From assembly GCA_037127255.1 (NCBI GenBank), contig JBANSL010000019.1, positions 18,189,001 through 18,253,000 of the forward strand: 64,000 nt of DNA, written 5' to 3'. Shown piece by piece: positions 33,160 to 44,970 of the stretch (position 1 is its first letter; each line of letters opens with the position of its first letter). The notes under the pieces are model-generated. The model was not told the DNA's origin, made no database searches, and saw only the letters and a list, made by a program, of their open reading frames with translations. This DNA comes from Persicaria tinctoria. Taxonomy: Eukaryota > Streptophyta > Magnoliopsida > Caryophyllales > Polygonaceae. A program made the position numbers and the translations under genes.

Positions 33160-33801
33160 CTAATTATTAATTACAAATAATTCATCAGCTCCAGCGCTAC
33201 GAGTAGCTACAAAGTGTTGAGTTTGTAATTCTAGTTTACTAGGAATTGGGCTTTTTAGGCATCCCATGCTTTGCCAAATGTTCCAATTTCCGACCGTTGC
33301 TCCCATTTGGCCTTATATAAGCCTCTTCATCAGCAAAGCCTAATCGGAGAGTCGGGCACTGTAGCGCCGCTCCAAAGGGAGCCTGGGAGCTCCTCTCCCA
33401 TGGCTGAAATCAGGAGACTCAATGCTAGGGTTTCGGGCTCTGTTCGAAGAAGCTGAAGCCGAGAGAAGAAGATATAGAGAGGCTCGAGTTTGGGTTCATC
33501 GGTGAGAGAGGCTCATTGAGCAATCTCCATGTGAGCCAAACTCGACCAGAGAAAGAGAGAGCAGGAGATCCGAGGAAGGAGGCCAGCAAGGAGATCCGAG
33601 GAAGAAGGCCAGCATGCTCCATCAGCCTTCCCGCAGCGACATTGAAGAGTCGACGAAGAGAAGCCAGCAAGGAGGTCTTCGACGCCGACGCGCCAAGCTG
33701 AGATCGCAGACCCATGCTACGTCCGGGACATGTGATTTTATTTTAAACATTATAGTGAGATAAGACTTGGTAAATAAAGATTAAATAACATGTTATATAT
33801 A
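33160..33801 (+). promoter_or_regulatory. Promoter-like segment, duplicated at 63011-63655
   Basis: The segment contains TTATATAA (33313-33320), a short open frame from ATG 33400 (MAEIRRLNARVSGSVRRS) and a telo-box-like TAGGGTTT near 33427. The copy near 63.1 kb also has GGCCCA/GCCCA site-II-like words. TATA box, telo-box and site II together are usual in promoters of growth and translation genes. No long frame follows, and a purine-rich leader with a short duplication (AGGAGATCCGAGGAAG) extends to about 33700. The plus-strand direction is an inference. Confidence 0.3.
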
Positions 33802-34038
33802 CTCCCTCCGTCTCGCAAGTCACAGTATATAGATGTTGTTTTAGAGTAGTAAACTTGTATAACAAAAACTTATTGTTTTAGCAATAGTTATTATCTTTAG
33901 AAGTAATAAGTGCTCTTTTTATAGATAATAATTACCGTTTTTATGTATTTTATCCTTCCTATAAAAGTAAAGGAAACATAAGTTTTATTAATAAGTGTGC
34001 ATAAATCTAAAACAACAACTATTGCGAGACGGAAGGAG
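33802..34038. mobile_element. Stowaway-type MITE (237 bp), copy 1
   Basis: The ends are CTCCCTCCGTCTCGCAAGT and, inverted, CTCCTTCCGTCTCGCAATA, flanked by TA at 33800-33801 and 34039-34040. An identical-looking element lies at 63656-63892 in the duplicated block. Confidence 0.85.
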
Positions 34039-34040
34039 TA

Positions 34041-34281
34041 TAAACTTTTAAAAGAATAGAATAATACACAGTGTGTTTTTACAAACAACAATTAAATTAA
34101 AGTATTGTTATTATAAATACAATATATACCACCACATACTATAGCAAAAAAAATCAGTCTAGACCCATGAGTGAAGAGATCAAATTTGAGAAAAATTTGA
34201 AGCTGGAAACTTTTTATGTATTTGACAATGTTATGATTTTTTATAACATGAAAAGAATCAATAATTGAAAGGGGGGATACA
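34041..34281. other. AT-rich spacer, no gene
   Basis: No gene seen. The homology with the block at 62.5-64.0 kb continues at least to about 34145, where the window end cuts off the comparison. Confidence 0.5.
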
Positions 34282-34290
34282 TTTACTTTT

Positions 34291-34815
34291 GAGGGAATTA
34301 AACTATATGACCCTTGCCTCGAAATGGTTTGCTAGACTAACCCACTATCCACAACATTTGCAAAGGTTAAACCCCCCCACCAAAAAATGGCATATTTGCC
34401 GGTTGGAATTAACCGGGACAGAGCAGAGAGAAGAAGGTAAAGGGGGAGAGAGAGAGGAAGCGGGGTGGAGAGAGAGAGGCAAGAGGAAGTTATTGTGGAG
34501 AGAGAGTGGAAGTAGGGGAAGTTATTGTGGAGAGAGAGTGGATGAGTGAGAGAGGAAGCCGTTTGAATTGAAAACTGACGACCCCCAACTGCCTCTCACG
34601 GCTTACAAAAGAGGAACAGAGAGAGAGGGGGCAACAGTTCCACATGCAAGTCTGAGGAAAACAAGAAGAGAAGGAAGAAGAAGAGGAAGGAGACGACAGA
34701 GCGAGAGAGGAAAAGAAGAAGCAAAGGCGAGGAAGAGGACGACAGTGCAGAAGAGGAGACGAAGACGCCGACTTTGAAGTAAGTAAACCCTCACAATGCC
34801 GATTAAATACGTTTT
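34291..34815. other. MULE left end and GA-rich leader
   Basis: This part of the MULE lies left of the CACTA insertion. After the terminal repeat it is rich in GAGAGA, with a duplicated GAAGTTATTGTGGAGAGAGA (about 34485 and 34519). Open frames here are low-complexity Arg/Glu and I do not call a gene. Confidence 0.5.
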
Positions 34816-35385
34816 CACTAGTACAAAATCACCCATTAATACCGGTTATTTTATGAACCGAATACCGGTTATTCATCCGGTATTAACGGCGTCGGTATTA
34901 ATTTGGTTAATACCACTTTTTGCGAAACCGGTATTAATTTTCTCGGATACCGGTTATTTTGAAATAACCGGTATTAATATGTGTGCATAAAAATTAATAC
35001 CGGTTATTTTGAAATAACCGGTATTAATATATTTATCTTTTTTTAAAAAAAAAAGGTTTTTGGGATATCGATTATTTAAAATAATCAGTATCCCACTTTT
35101 ATGTCAGAAAAAAATATAATATTTAATTTTATAAGTTCCACTTGTAATCTATGAACCATCATTAAATTCACATTAACCAAAATGAAATACAATTTACACT
35201 CCATCTTAGATAAATCTACCTGATCAATATTTTACAAATGCAAGCCATTTATATACACAGGTAGTAACAACCACTGGTTTCCTGATGCAAGCCAAAAAAA
35301 ATTATCATCCTCTTGCTGATTCATATATTAGACTCCCACTGTTCTACAATTAAAACTATAGAAGAAACTCAAAAAAAGAGTTAAC

Positions 35386-35607
35386 TCATCTTAGTTGGAT
35401 CTGCCTATGTATATAAACCAGGAACTTGACATACGAGAGATTCATAGGAGTTTTGTCCTCCACCAAATATGAGAAGAATGTCGTTCCTGGGAAATGCATA
35501 GATTGATCAAACAGTCGAATTAAGAAGATATAAAGCCAAAACTCATTGTATAAACTTAAAAACTGTTTAAAGCACAGCATCAAACTCCAACAAAAAATAT
35601 TGAACAA
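35386..35607 (-). other. Open frame in the CACTA element, unrecognised
   Basis: A 73-codon minus-strand frame contains HFPGTTFFSYLVEDKTPMNL. It lies downstream, in minus sense, of the MTP-like exon, but does not resemble the next MTP exon. It may be 3' non-coding sequence. Confidence 0.2.
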
Positions 35608-35822
35608 GGAAAATAGTCCGACCCAATGTCCAACAAAAAATATTGAACAAAAAATATCAAAATCCAGCCAAGATGCAATCAGATAAACTGAATGGGTAGC
35701 CTTAAATCAAGCCTATTCGGGTGAATTTATGTGAGAACAAAAAACTGCACCTCTAATGTTCAACTAAATGAAGCATAAACATTTATAACATTATCTATTG
35801 GAGATAGGAAAGTATTATTGAC

Positions 35823-35935
35823 CTCAGTTAGGCTTCCAGGGAAGAAGCCTGTTTCAATCATATTCTCTGTCTCATTGAAGCCTTCGAGTAGAGTCTCTTG
35901 TTTCTTATAATACTCAGTATTCTTTTTTTCCCTAA
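35823..35935 (-). pseudogene. Captured exon of a metal tolerance protein (MTP9/10-like)
   Basis: The exon has the acceptor TTTCTTTAG/GG and the donor CTGAG/GTCAAT. It encodes [20 protein letters not shown] and then [12 protein letters not shown], matching the conserved YYKKQ..LLEGFNEME.I.ETGF segment before the first membrane helix of plant Mn-type cation diffusion facilitators (MTP9, MTP10, MTP11 clade). These are proton-coupled Mn exporters of endomembranes. None of the following exons is recognisable nearby, so it is an isolated fragment within a CACTA element. Confidence 0.6.
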
Positions 35936-36887
35936 AGAAAATGGAGGAAATGGAAAATATGTCATTGAAAAATCTATGGAGCAAGAGACAACAAAAACTC
36001 TTATCTCAAACAAAGCTCAACTCCGGTCAGCAAGAGTGTTTGGTTCTCAGTATATATCATGACAGATTCACACACAACTAATTAGGAGTTGCAAACTTAG
36101 AATAAATACACTTTAGGAACATAGAAACTATGGTATAAGCTACAAAGACACTTGTTTTAGAGGAATCTAGTTTTAGAGACAATTGAAAATGCATTCGAAC
36201 TAGTTTTAGACGAATCTAGCCAACTCTATCTAACAAATATACAACTCTCTCCAGAAAAAAAAGCCTAAGATAAACTAGTCTATCAGTCTATCACCCATGT
36301 AAAAAAATAATACAAACGATATCAGATCTAAATTATGATAAGTATTAAACTAAAACCATAATCCTGATTAAAGTAACTAGTTTTAGATGAATCTAGACTT
36401 CAAATTTCTTTGATTACAAATTTGCAAGGTTAACCTGCAATGATGATTGATGAGGCACCTAAAAGCTAAACCAGCCTTAAAAAAAACCATTATAGAGAAT
36501 TCGAAAGATGCTGAGAAGCATTATACTTTGTGTCGAGTGCCACTTAGAATGCCCTACTATGTCCAAGTGATCTCCTATTATTTCAGACAGTTATCTATCA
36601 GAATTCGGAAGTACTTTCTTTATTTTCATTATTAACTTCTTGGGTTAAGTTTTGATACTATTTAGAAATTCAAAGCTTAGCTAAACCTATTTCTATAGTA
36701 ACTTGGACTCTCCCAAGAAGCTCAAAGTATTTCACCATGAAGCTCCCAAGTGTGACTACAAAATCATTTCAATTGGTACAAACTCTAAACACATGATGGT
36801 AATATTGTATTTCAAACAAAAAAAAATTACCAAAGGTGGAAAAAACAGTAAAATATGCAAAGCCAGACATATAGGTTTGTACTGAAA

Positions 36888-36920
36888 CACTAGTACAAAA
36901 GTGCTTGTTAATACCCTTTT
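36888..36920. mobile_element. Additional CACTA left-type terminus
   Basis: CACTAGTACAAAAGTGCTTG and TTAATACCC match the inverted right end at 44211 (ACTAGTACAAAAGTGTTGG, TTAATACC) even better than the outer left end at 34816 does. Either a second CACTA copy is nested or truncated here, or the true element starts at 36888. The flanking AAA does not match TTT on the right. Confidence 0.5.
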
Positions 36921-38059
36921 TTTTCTTAACCGGATACATGAGAAGAAGTCCAATTGTGTTTTTGACTGTCTCATCAAGAGATGAAATAGGACTAGAGTGT
37001 TCCTTAAATTGCGAAACAACAGCTTTGGAAGCAAAGTCTTTCACAACAACATGAAAAATAACGAAATGCACAAGGAGAGTGTATTGATAAATTTAATCCG
37101 AATGGTTGAAATACATGACAACCATGTTTGCAGACCAAATTATTTCTACTATGTTGCTATTTCCAGAACACTATATAATATACTAAATAGCTATATCATT
37201 TTCACACCGAAACTGAACCAAAAAGATATATAAACATGCACATACGCTATTTTTTTCCAAGCAAGATATTCAATAAGTGGTTATAAACCAACAATGAAAC
37301 ACAACGGCGAAATACTAAAAACTAACCATTCCTGCATTATCCATCTAACATGGATGTGTTGATCTACCAATTTTCCAGCCAGAGTTATTAATTTTACAGT
37401 AACACACACAAAAGGTATAAAAAAATAAAGAGTATGAATGTATGTATCATACTAATCCTCCAATATTCCTTGTCCTGAATCCTCCAATATTCCTTGTCCT
37501 GAATAAATTAGGGTTTTAGCTTTCTGTCACAACACAACAAAGATAACAAAAGGGGAAATAAAAAGGGAAATTTTAACTTGGAATAAATTAGGGTTTAGGA
37601 ATAGAAAGAGCAAATCACATACCTGAATAGAAGAGATTGGAGAGAAGAGAAGGCCGATGCAACGTGCACAAGAGGGGAAATCAAGAGGAAGTTCAATCGG
37701 ACAACCAGCGAGTCGAGGAGGTTGGCCGATGCAGATCGAGGAGGTTGGCCGATGCAGTGATGGAGACGAGGCGAGGAGGAGGTGGAGAGGAGGAGCGAGT
37801 CACCGGCGAAGAGGGAGCTCGATCGGACGCCAAGCGCATAAAACAATCGGGGGAGGCTGGCCGATGCAGTGACGGAGACGAGGCGAGGAGGAGGTGGAAG
37901 GGAGAGCGAGTTGCCGGCGAGGGGGTGGAGAGGTGGAGCGAGTCGCCGGCGGCTTCGAGGGTTCCAGCTAGGCTAGGGTTCGATCGATCTGTCTGAGGAG
38001 GAATGGTTGGTTTGTTCGATCGATCTGTCTGAGTCTACTGTATATGCCTCAAAGTATTA
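36921..38059. other. CACTA interior, no gene recognised
   Basis: AT-rich up to about 37600. A G-rich leader-like zone at 37620-37990 then contains a near-repeat: GGAGGTTGGCCGATGCAGTG with the following GAGACGAGGCGAGGAGGAGG at about 37740 and again, as GGAGGCTGGCCGATGCAGTG, at about 37852. A CGATCGATCTGTCTGAG duplication lies at 37980 and 38016. Confidence 0.4.
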
Positions 38060-39081
38060 GAGCATCCCCAAGAGCATCTCCATATTTTAAGAAATATGGA
38101 GAATGAAAACCCATCTTCCCTAAAAAAATTTTAATCCAATTCCAACAAATTCTCCAAAATGGAGAATTGTAATTTAGTTTTTTAATGGTGAATTAAATTT
38201 TAATTTTAATTTTATGTATGTGAAAACAAACTTTGCACATTGTCTTCGTATATATGCTAGCTAGTTAATCAATGCCTATATATATATACTACGTACACAA
38301 TGTATATAATACAGTGGTATATGTGTTCACCAAAAAATAAAATACAGTGGTATATGCATATATAAATATAGTATACTACGTACGTACATGCTACTGTATA
38401 CGGTTTCAAAATTTTTTTAAGCATACATGCATACTATATATGTATGTGTATATATATTGTTTAGTGTATATATATGTGTGTAAATTATATTTTGCGTGTG
38501 TATATATATTGTTTAGTCTATATATATATTGTGTGTAAATTATAATGTGTCCATATATAAGGAATATCGTAAAATCTAAAAAAATATTATAAATTTATAT
38601 ATGTTACACTTTGAAAACCGTAAAATATATAGAATGGGGGTCGTCTCGCATCAAAAATTACGGGGGTCATCCCGCAAAATATATAGAATGAGCTTATGTT
38701 TGGACTACCCTTTGGCAATCAGATTTAAAGTTGGATTCAACATAATTTTTTTATGCCTATTCCTACTCCTAATAGCTAGGTAATCACGTTTTCACAATTG
38801 CTAGGTAAAAGGGTGGGTTGTTGCACACCTATTCTTACGTACTCCTCATTTTGCTAAGATGACTAAGTTTTTATTTTTTATTTTTGGAAAAAATGACTAA
38901 GTTTTTATGAGTATTTATATAAATACATTGCAAGTCTAATTCTCATTACTTCAATCGTCAAATTTTCATCTTCTTTAATCAATTTCTTCTCTAGTTTCAA
39001 TCAAGACTAATTATCATTACTTCACCCATCAAATTTTCATCTTCTTTAATCAATTTCTTCTCTAGTCTCAATCTCTCTTTG

Positions 39082-40416
39082 ATGGCTTCTCGTTCGTTGG
39101 GTAGTCGTTATCTAATTAATCACTTTATGGATGACAATGACAGTATTGATGATGAATATGAAGAAATGTTACTTGTTCAGAACGAAGAACAAATCCGCGC
39201 TGATCAGAGTTCAAGAAGAGCTTATCGTGGTTCTATTCTTGGTCACCGAGTGGTTCATCGTGATCTACGCGAGGGTCATGAACGACTTTTCCGTGACTAC
39301 TTTGATGATCCTCCGAAATATGGGAGTACTTTATTTCGAAGGTGATTCAGAATGAAGCAATCTCTTTTCATGCGCATTCATGATGTCGTCGTCGCGCATG
39401 ATTCATATTTTATTCAAAAGAGGAATGCCGCTGGACGTCTTGGCTTGTCATCGCTACAGAAGGTAACAGCTGCTTTTCGACAACTAGCATACGGTGTTAC
39501 AGCCGATTATGTTGATGAGTATGTGCAAATTGGGGAAAGCGCTGCTATTGAAAGTCTAAAAAAGTTTGTCCTAGCAGTCGTTGAAGTTTTTGGTGAAGAG
39601 TACTTACGGGCACCAAATAGGAATGACCTTAACAGATTGCTAGCAATAGGGGAAAAATGTGGATTCCCTGGGATGCTTGGAAGCATCGATTGTATGCATT
39701 GGACATGGAAGAATTGCCCCACCGCTTGGCATGGTATGTTTACTGGCCATATTTTTGAACCTACTATTATTTTAGAAGTAGTAGCTTCATATGATTTGTG
39801 GATATGGCATGCTTTCTTTGGATTACTCGGGTCTCTTAATGACATAAATGTGTTAGAGCGATCTTATGTATTTAGTGGATTGGATAAAGGTCGTGTCCCT
39901 CCTATTAGCTATAAGGTGAACGGGAGACCCTATAAGATGGGATATTATCTAGCCGATGGTATTTATCCATCATGGGCAACATTAGTGAAGACTATTTCAG
40001 CTCCACAGGGAAATAAGCATAAACATTTTGGTAAAGAGCAAGAAGGGGCAAGGAAAGATGTTGAACGTGCATTTGGAGTGCTGCAAGCACGTTTTGCTAT
40101 TGTTCGAAACCCGACACGACTTTGGGATAAGGATAATCTTAAAAATATAATGATAGCATGCATAATTATGCATAATATGATTGTCGAAGATGAGCGTGAT
40201 GACAATGAGCGTATTCATAGACTCAGGGAGATGACCGATATTGAAAAAGAATACGATCACATTGATGACATTCCACATATATCATTGTCGGCTGATCGTA
40301 CACCGATAATAATGGAGTTCATTGCAAATCGACATCGAGTTAGAGATCGGCAAATGCACACTCAACTCCAAGAAGATCTTATCGAGGACTTGTGGAAAAA
40401 ACATGGAGCCAATTAG
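39082..40416 (+). pseudogene. PIF/Harbinger DDE transposase, one nonsense codon
   Basis: The frame starts MASRSLGSRYLINHFMDD and reaches FRR at 39342, where TGA (39343-39345) interrupts FRR-stop-FRMKQSLF. The family has Arg here, so CGA to TGA is likely. The remaining 354 codons are open to 40416. The DDE_4/Plant_tran domain is complete: GSIDCMHWTWKNCP (first Asp), GLLGSLNDINVLE (second Asp) and RKDVERAFGVLQARF (Glu), followed by IACIIMHNMIVEDE. The product would cut and join the element ends together with ORF1. Total length is about 445 codons, normal for the family. Confidence 0.93.
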
Positions 40417-41052
40417 TCTATTTCTTTTTTATATGAACCAATAATATTATGTTGTTTCTAGGTTGATGTAATGACTTGACATTTATGAATAATAATAAAT
40501 AAAACTTTATGTTGCATATTTTAAGGAATAACTCTGTTAACATTTGAAGGAGAGCCCGATAGGCAACCAAATGGCTTATTACTGCATTTTACTATTTTGT
40601 TATTACGAGTACCTATGTTTGACTAATACTCAATGTGGAGAAAGAAAGTATTTTGATGACATACCAATTATGATAAGATGCATCTTAAATCATGATCAAA
40701 CACATGGTCAGAAAGTCAAGTTGATATATATCAATTTGACAAAGGTTCTCCATGGTATGTATGTCAAACATGGAACAAGTTTAGGCGTACAAGCCCCTTC
40801 ACATCCAAGAACATCTTTTCCGTAAATCACTTGAAGTAGGAGACCAGCTCTAACTATTGAACCTTCATAAAAAAAAAACTAAAACAAAAGGAATTCAAAC
40901 ACATAATCAAGTGTAATCATAAAAAACATCAAAGAAATTCAAGGGTAAAAACCATAAAATGTACCTATTGTCGACACCATAACATGTAGCCAAATGAAAA
41001 AACATTAGATGTACCTAAAGTCGAAACTATTCATGTAGGAAATCAAGTACAA
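40417..41052. other. Spacer between the convergent Harbinger genes
   Basis: AT-rich, with no gene seen. It would hold the 3' ends of both convergent transcripts. Confidence 0.5.
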
Positions 41053-42378
41053 TCATGTAGAATGCTGATTTTCGTTGTGGCTGGCTCTTTTTGGTAAAAT
41101 CTCTCTTTGGAGGCTTTTTATATATTCTGCTTGAAGAGGTTGCATCAAACTAGTATCCATAGACATTATTTTAGTCTCCTCACTTTGAGCTTGAAGTTCA
41201 ATTTTCTTTTCTTTTAGAGCAACCTGCTTTTGCTCGATATCAATGAGCAACTTTAGTTGGTCAGCCTTCAGCCGATCAGATTCTAGTCTCCTTGCCCGAA
41301 ACTCTTCCAACTCAGACTAGATTTTTGAAGATGCCTTCTCATTGTCATCCCCTTGGCCATTGGATCTTGGTTTTTTGTTCCCTTCTTTTGCAGCCTTTCT
41401 TCCCATATGCCTCTTCAAGGGTGCAGGTTCAGGAGCATTTGAATCATCATCTTCCAAGTTAATTTAAAATTGATTTTTAGTCGCACATGCCTTGGCGCTT
41501 CTACTTGCTTGAAATTTTATTTGTTCACCCATCCATTTTTGTTGAAACCTCAAGAGAGTCCAACAATGATCTAACACAAATGAATGGCCTTCCTTCTCTT
41601 TGTACAACTTTTTTGCATCTTGTATCTGCAACACCAAATAACAAACCAGACTTAACATTTCAGCCTAATGTATTTGTGGTTTGGAGTATCCTTCATTTCA
41701 CCCTACTGCAGTACACATTTCAACCTACTGTATTTTTAAATGAAAAAGTTAGATTTTTGGGCAAAAGCTATAAAACAAAAGCTAAATTATGTCAAGGGGA
41801 ATCCAAAATAAGAAGTAAAAAAGAACCAACCTGCTGAATTTTCGACACAAGTAACAAAAGTAAGAAGAAAGAATGAAGGAAGTTCTAAGATAATTGTGTA
41901 CCTTATCTACCTACCTGTGTCCACTTTTCCGTAAGTGTTCAACTGCAACATAATGTCCGGTAAACTTAGCAACACTAAAGCTTATCTTTGACCAGCGATT
42001 TGATATTGATTTTTTAGTACGCTCTTGATCAGTCCTACTCTGATTGTCTTGAAAGTATTTGGTAATTCTTTTCCAGAATTGGATCTTCTTTTGATCGGAT
42101 CCTTTGATTGGATCTAAGCTTGTATTCAGCCATGCAGATATGAGTAGCTCATCTTCCTGGCGGGAAAAATTATTTGATCTTTGAGCGTATTTTTGTGACT
42201 TGCTGCTGATAGGTTCACATTGCGTCTCTTGATCATCAGTGTGAGCTTCGGTATTATGTGTCCCTTCCAAATTAGAGCAATTGGAAGGATACTGGCTGAC
42301 TTCAGAGCCATATGGTATAGGTGGTTCATTAAGATCATCAAGGGGCGATCCATTATTAAGGAGATCGATGAAATTCAT
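41053..42378 (-). pseudogene. PIF/Harbinger ORF1, Myb/SANT-like DNA-binding protein
   Basis: Exon 1 runs from ATG 42378 (MNFIDLLNN) to 41902 and holds the SANT-like segment NFSRQEDELLISAWLNTSLD, FWKRITKYF and SISNRWSKISFSVAKFTGHY. Exon 2 starts at 41625 with IQDAKKLYKEKEGHSFVLDH-CW, the NAM-associated C-terminal region, and runs to 41053 with a charged coiled coil (RLESDRLKADQLKLL). TAG lies in HR-stop-VDK just before the donor AAG/GTACAC, and two more stops occur in exon 2 (after TKNQF near 41466 and after SSKI near 41320). This protein normally binds the element ends and helps import the transposase; here it is broken. Confidence 0.82.
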
Positions 42379-43994
42379 CTGTAGGGTACAAGAATACAAG
42401 AATATGAGAGAGATGAGTACTTCAACAAGTGTACGATACATGCCATGGAATCAAAAGAAATACACAAATCAAATGACATGTTGTAAATCAGTGCTCATGC
42501 ATCAGTACTATAGCAAGGCTTGAACCCTCAACCATAGCATTTTATTAACGCTGTTATTGACATCATATGAACATCCCAAACCAATTTCTGAGGAACACAT
42601 ATTATCAATTCTAGACAGCTAGACAAGCATGTGTAGGAAAACAACTCCTAAAGGACCAAAATTTAGTGACAGCATTAGCAAAAAAGTCTTCAGAAGGGAA
42701 GGGGATTGCATTTTTAAAAGGAACTTCTGCCACCGTCAGATTCAAACTTCAGCCTCCTTTTATCCAGAGCCCCAATAATTGCCTTTGGCTAGTTTTTGGG
42801 ACAATCTTCCATTGCAAAATTTAGCCTCTCAAATCAATGCTTTTAAGCTTCTCAGGCAACAAAGAACTAAAAATAGGTATGGTTTAAAGTTTCCCTGGTA
42901 AAATAAATTGTTCTCTCTAAACACTTTCTTTATAAGCATAACCTGGGCAAAATTGCAACTAATTCAGACTGCTCTACAACAATTTATTGAACGATCACTT
43001 ACTACCAACACTCAGTCCATTAACTAGAGAAGTTATACCAAGATATTTCATTGTTGAACCACCGAAGAATCCATTAGCAGATTACATTCAGGTTAATTGG
43101 GTGCAAAGGTGGACAATATTGCACCATTAATTCAAAACAAAGTTTCAAACAAAAGATTATAATCAAACCAAAGTTGTCAACAATAATTGCAAATAAAATA
43201 TGTTTAGCAACATATAAACAATCAGCAGGAAACCCAACATCAGGAGCGAGATAACAAAGGCGTCTTCCCCCAGTATCAAAGAAGAAAGAAAAATCCGATG
43301 GGTCGTCATCAGGTATATATGTTGGTTTAAACGATGCGAAGTCAGCCAAGTAAATCCAACGATACTAAAAAATTCAGAAATTTTGTTTATAGGCATTTAA
43401 TCGAACACTTTGAGTGCACCAATGTTTCTTATATATAGCATGATGGGTACGACTTGCTAATCGTAGAGAGGTGGTTTAGAGAGGAGGTCTGTCTATATGC
43501 TACAAGCACAGATGAAGAAGCAACTCTACCAAGATCAGATGAGGTCCTACAGATTGGATTCTCTGGGAGGAGATTGAGACAAAAACTAATCAAATCTCCT
43601 CCTAATCGTTGAAAAAAAAGCTGAAAAGTTTCGAGTTTGACTCACCTGAACTCACGACGGCGACGGAAGCAACAAGAGGAAGCTCGAAAATACTAAACGC
43701 CGGCAGGAAATGAAGCGAGTGCACCAATTATCCTCCAGAACAGGGAAATGCCCAAGCGCTTGGGGTTTCCGGTGGGAAAAATTACAGTTTTTTATCTAAA
43801 GAACGTGGGAAAATTAGGAAAAAGAGGCCGCTAAAAAAATTTGGGGATGCTGCAACTATGGGGAAAGCCCTAGTATTTGTTTGCGGGATTTCTATTTTAG
43901 AGATTTGATTGGGGAAACTGTTGGGCCAAATTTTAGCCCAATATGCCCCAAAACTCCCATTTTCTCCAAAATGGAGGAACTCTTGGGAATGCTC
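42379..43994. other. Harbinger 5' side and right terminal region, no further gene
   Basis: No coding frame is recognised. GC content rises near 43600-43760 (leader-like), and the region ends in the terminal repeat. Confidence 0.45.
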
Positions 43995-44970
43995 TTACCA
44001 GTTTGTTTCTTAAAACCAGAGTAAATTGTTATCTCTTAACTCTACACGGGTATTATTTAACACCGCCAATGTTATAAAAAACTGGTTTTAAGTTTTTGGA
44101 AACTGATTTAATACCGGTTATATAAAATAACCGGTAGCCGAGAACAAGTTATTACCGGTTTTAAATAACCGGTGATAAATTATCGGTATTAACCAACACT
44201 TTTGTACTAGTTTTTGCTTCGATTGGTAGGGGAGGAACCCATTTGAAGAACGAAAACTGGTTTGGATTGTGTGAAAATGGGAAGAAGGGGTCGAATGGGT
44301 TGACAGTACGCAATATTGCCCTGTCATGTAGGAAGTAACCGGCGTCAAGTTAAAAAAAATTGGTGGAAAGTTTGGGTACTGGGGTTTGCGGGTCTGGGAG
44401 AGAAGGGGATTTTTGGGAATGGGGAAATTGGGCAACTGTGTTGTTGAATCCAACTTATCAGGAGAAGGGGAGTGTAGATCCGTTCAGTTTAGGGGGGAAT
44501 TGGGCGAAATGGGGCTTATGACTGTAGATGCGTTCAAGTTTGGGGGAAATTGGATGAAATGCGACGCATTAGGGTTAGGGAAAATTTTAGAAAGGGTGAA
44601 AAGTTTATGTGGAATCGACATTATCTGGAATAGGATGACTTGTGTGCAAATGGAGATGGACAGATTGAATAAGTATATATGCTGTCATGTTTTCACAACC
44701 ATGTGTCATGTGTATATGTGTGTGTGTCATGTGTAATTGTGTTTGTGTCATGTTACATTAGATATTGATATGAAGGGAATCGTGGGTTGGGGGAGAAGAA
44801 TTGATGTGTAGAATACTGAATTTGGGTCTTCCATTGTGCAGGATATCTGGTGAATATTAAAAATGTCGCAGGGAAGTATGAAGAAGATTGTAGACCGTAC
44901 AACTCAAACATTCGGCGCGGTAATATGGCTTTCGTTCGAGTAATGTAAGTTGTGATTGTTGTGCTGCAGT

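Larger units (their letters stand above)
38060..43994. mobile_element. PIF/Harbinger transposon, nearly complete
   Basis: The termini are GAGCATCCCCAAGAGCATCT on the left and, inverted on the right, GAGCATTCCCAAGAGTTCCT. The 3-bp target duplication TTA is at 38057-38059 and 43995-43997. It carries both expected genes in opposite orientations: a DDE transposase (plus) and the Myb/SANT-like ORF1 (minus). It is inserted in the CACTA element about 220 bp from its right end. It needs only a few codon reversions to be coding-competent, so it may be a fairly young insertion. Confidence 0.9.
34816..44211. mobile_element. CACTA (En/Spm-type) element, nested in the MULE
   Basis: It begins CACTAGTACAAAA at 34816 and ends TTTTGTACTAGT at 44211, with TTT on both sides (34813-34815, 44212-44214). 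The last base is T where CACTA elements have G. Both subterminal zones hold many copies of AATACCGGTTATT and its complement (34842-35030; 44110-44190), the usual CACTA subterminal architecture. No transposase is visible, so the element is non-autonomous. It carries an MTP-like exon and is itself split by the Harbinger element. Confidence 0.7.

Noticed and set aside
33425..33715. 96-codon minus-strand frame as the missing first exon of the channel
   Set aside because: It has no membrane helices or MSL N-terminal features and no donor site leading to exon A.
34265..34777. Arg/Glu-rich frames in the MULE left leader
   Set aside because: Low-complexity GAGA sequence, open by composition.
37595..37996. 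119-codon plus-strand frame near the Harbinger left end
   Set aside because: It is an Arg/Glu/Gly-rich translation of a GA-rich duplicated leader; no family similarity.
38347..38538. 63-codon frame in the TATATA-rich Harbinger leader
   Set aside because: It encodes only Tyr/Ile/Cys/Val from alternating TA/TG tracts.
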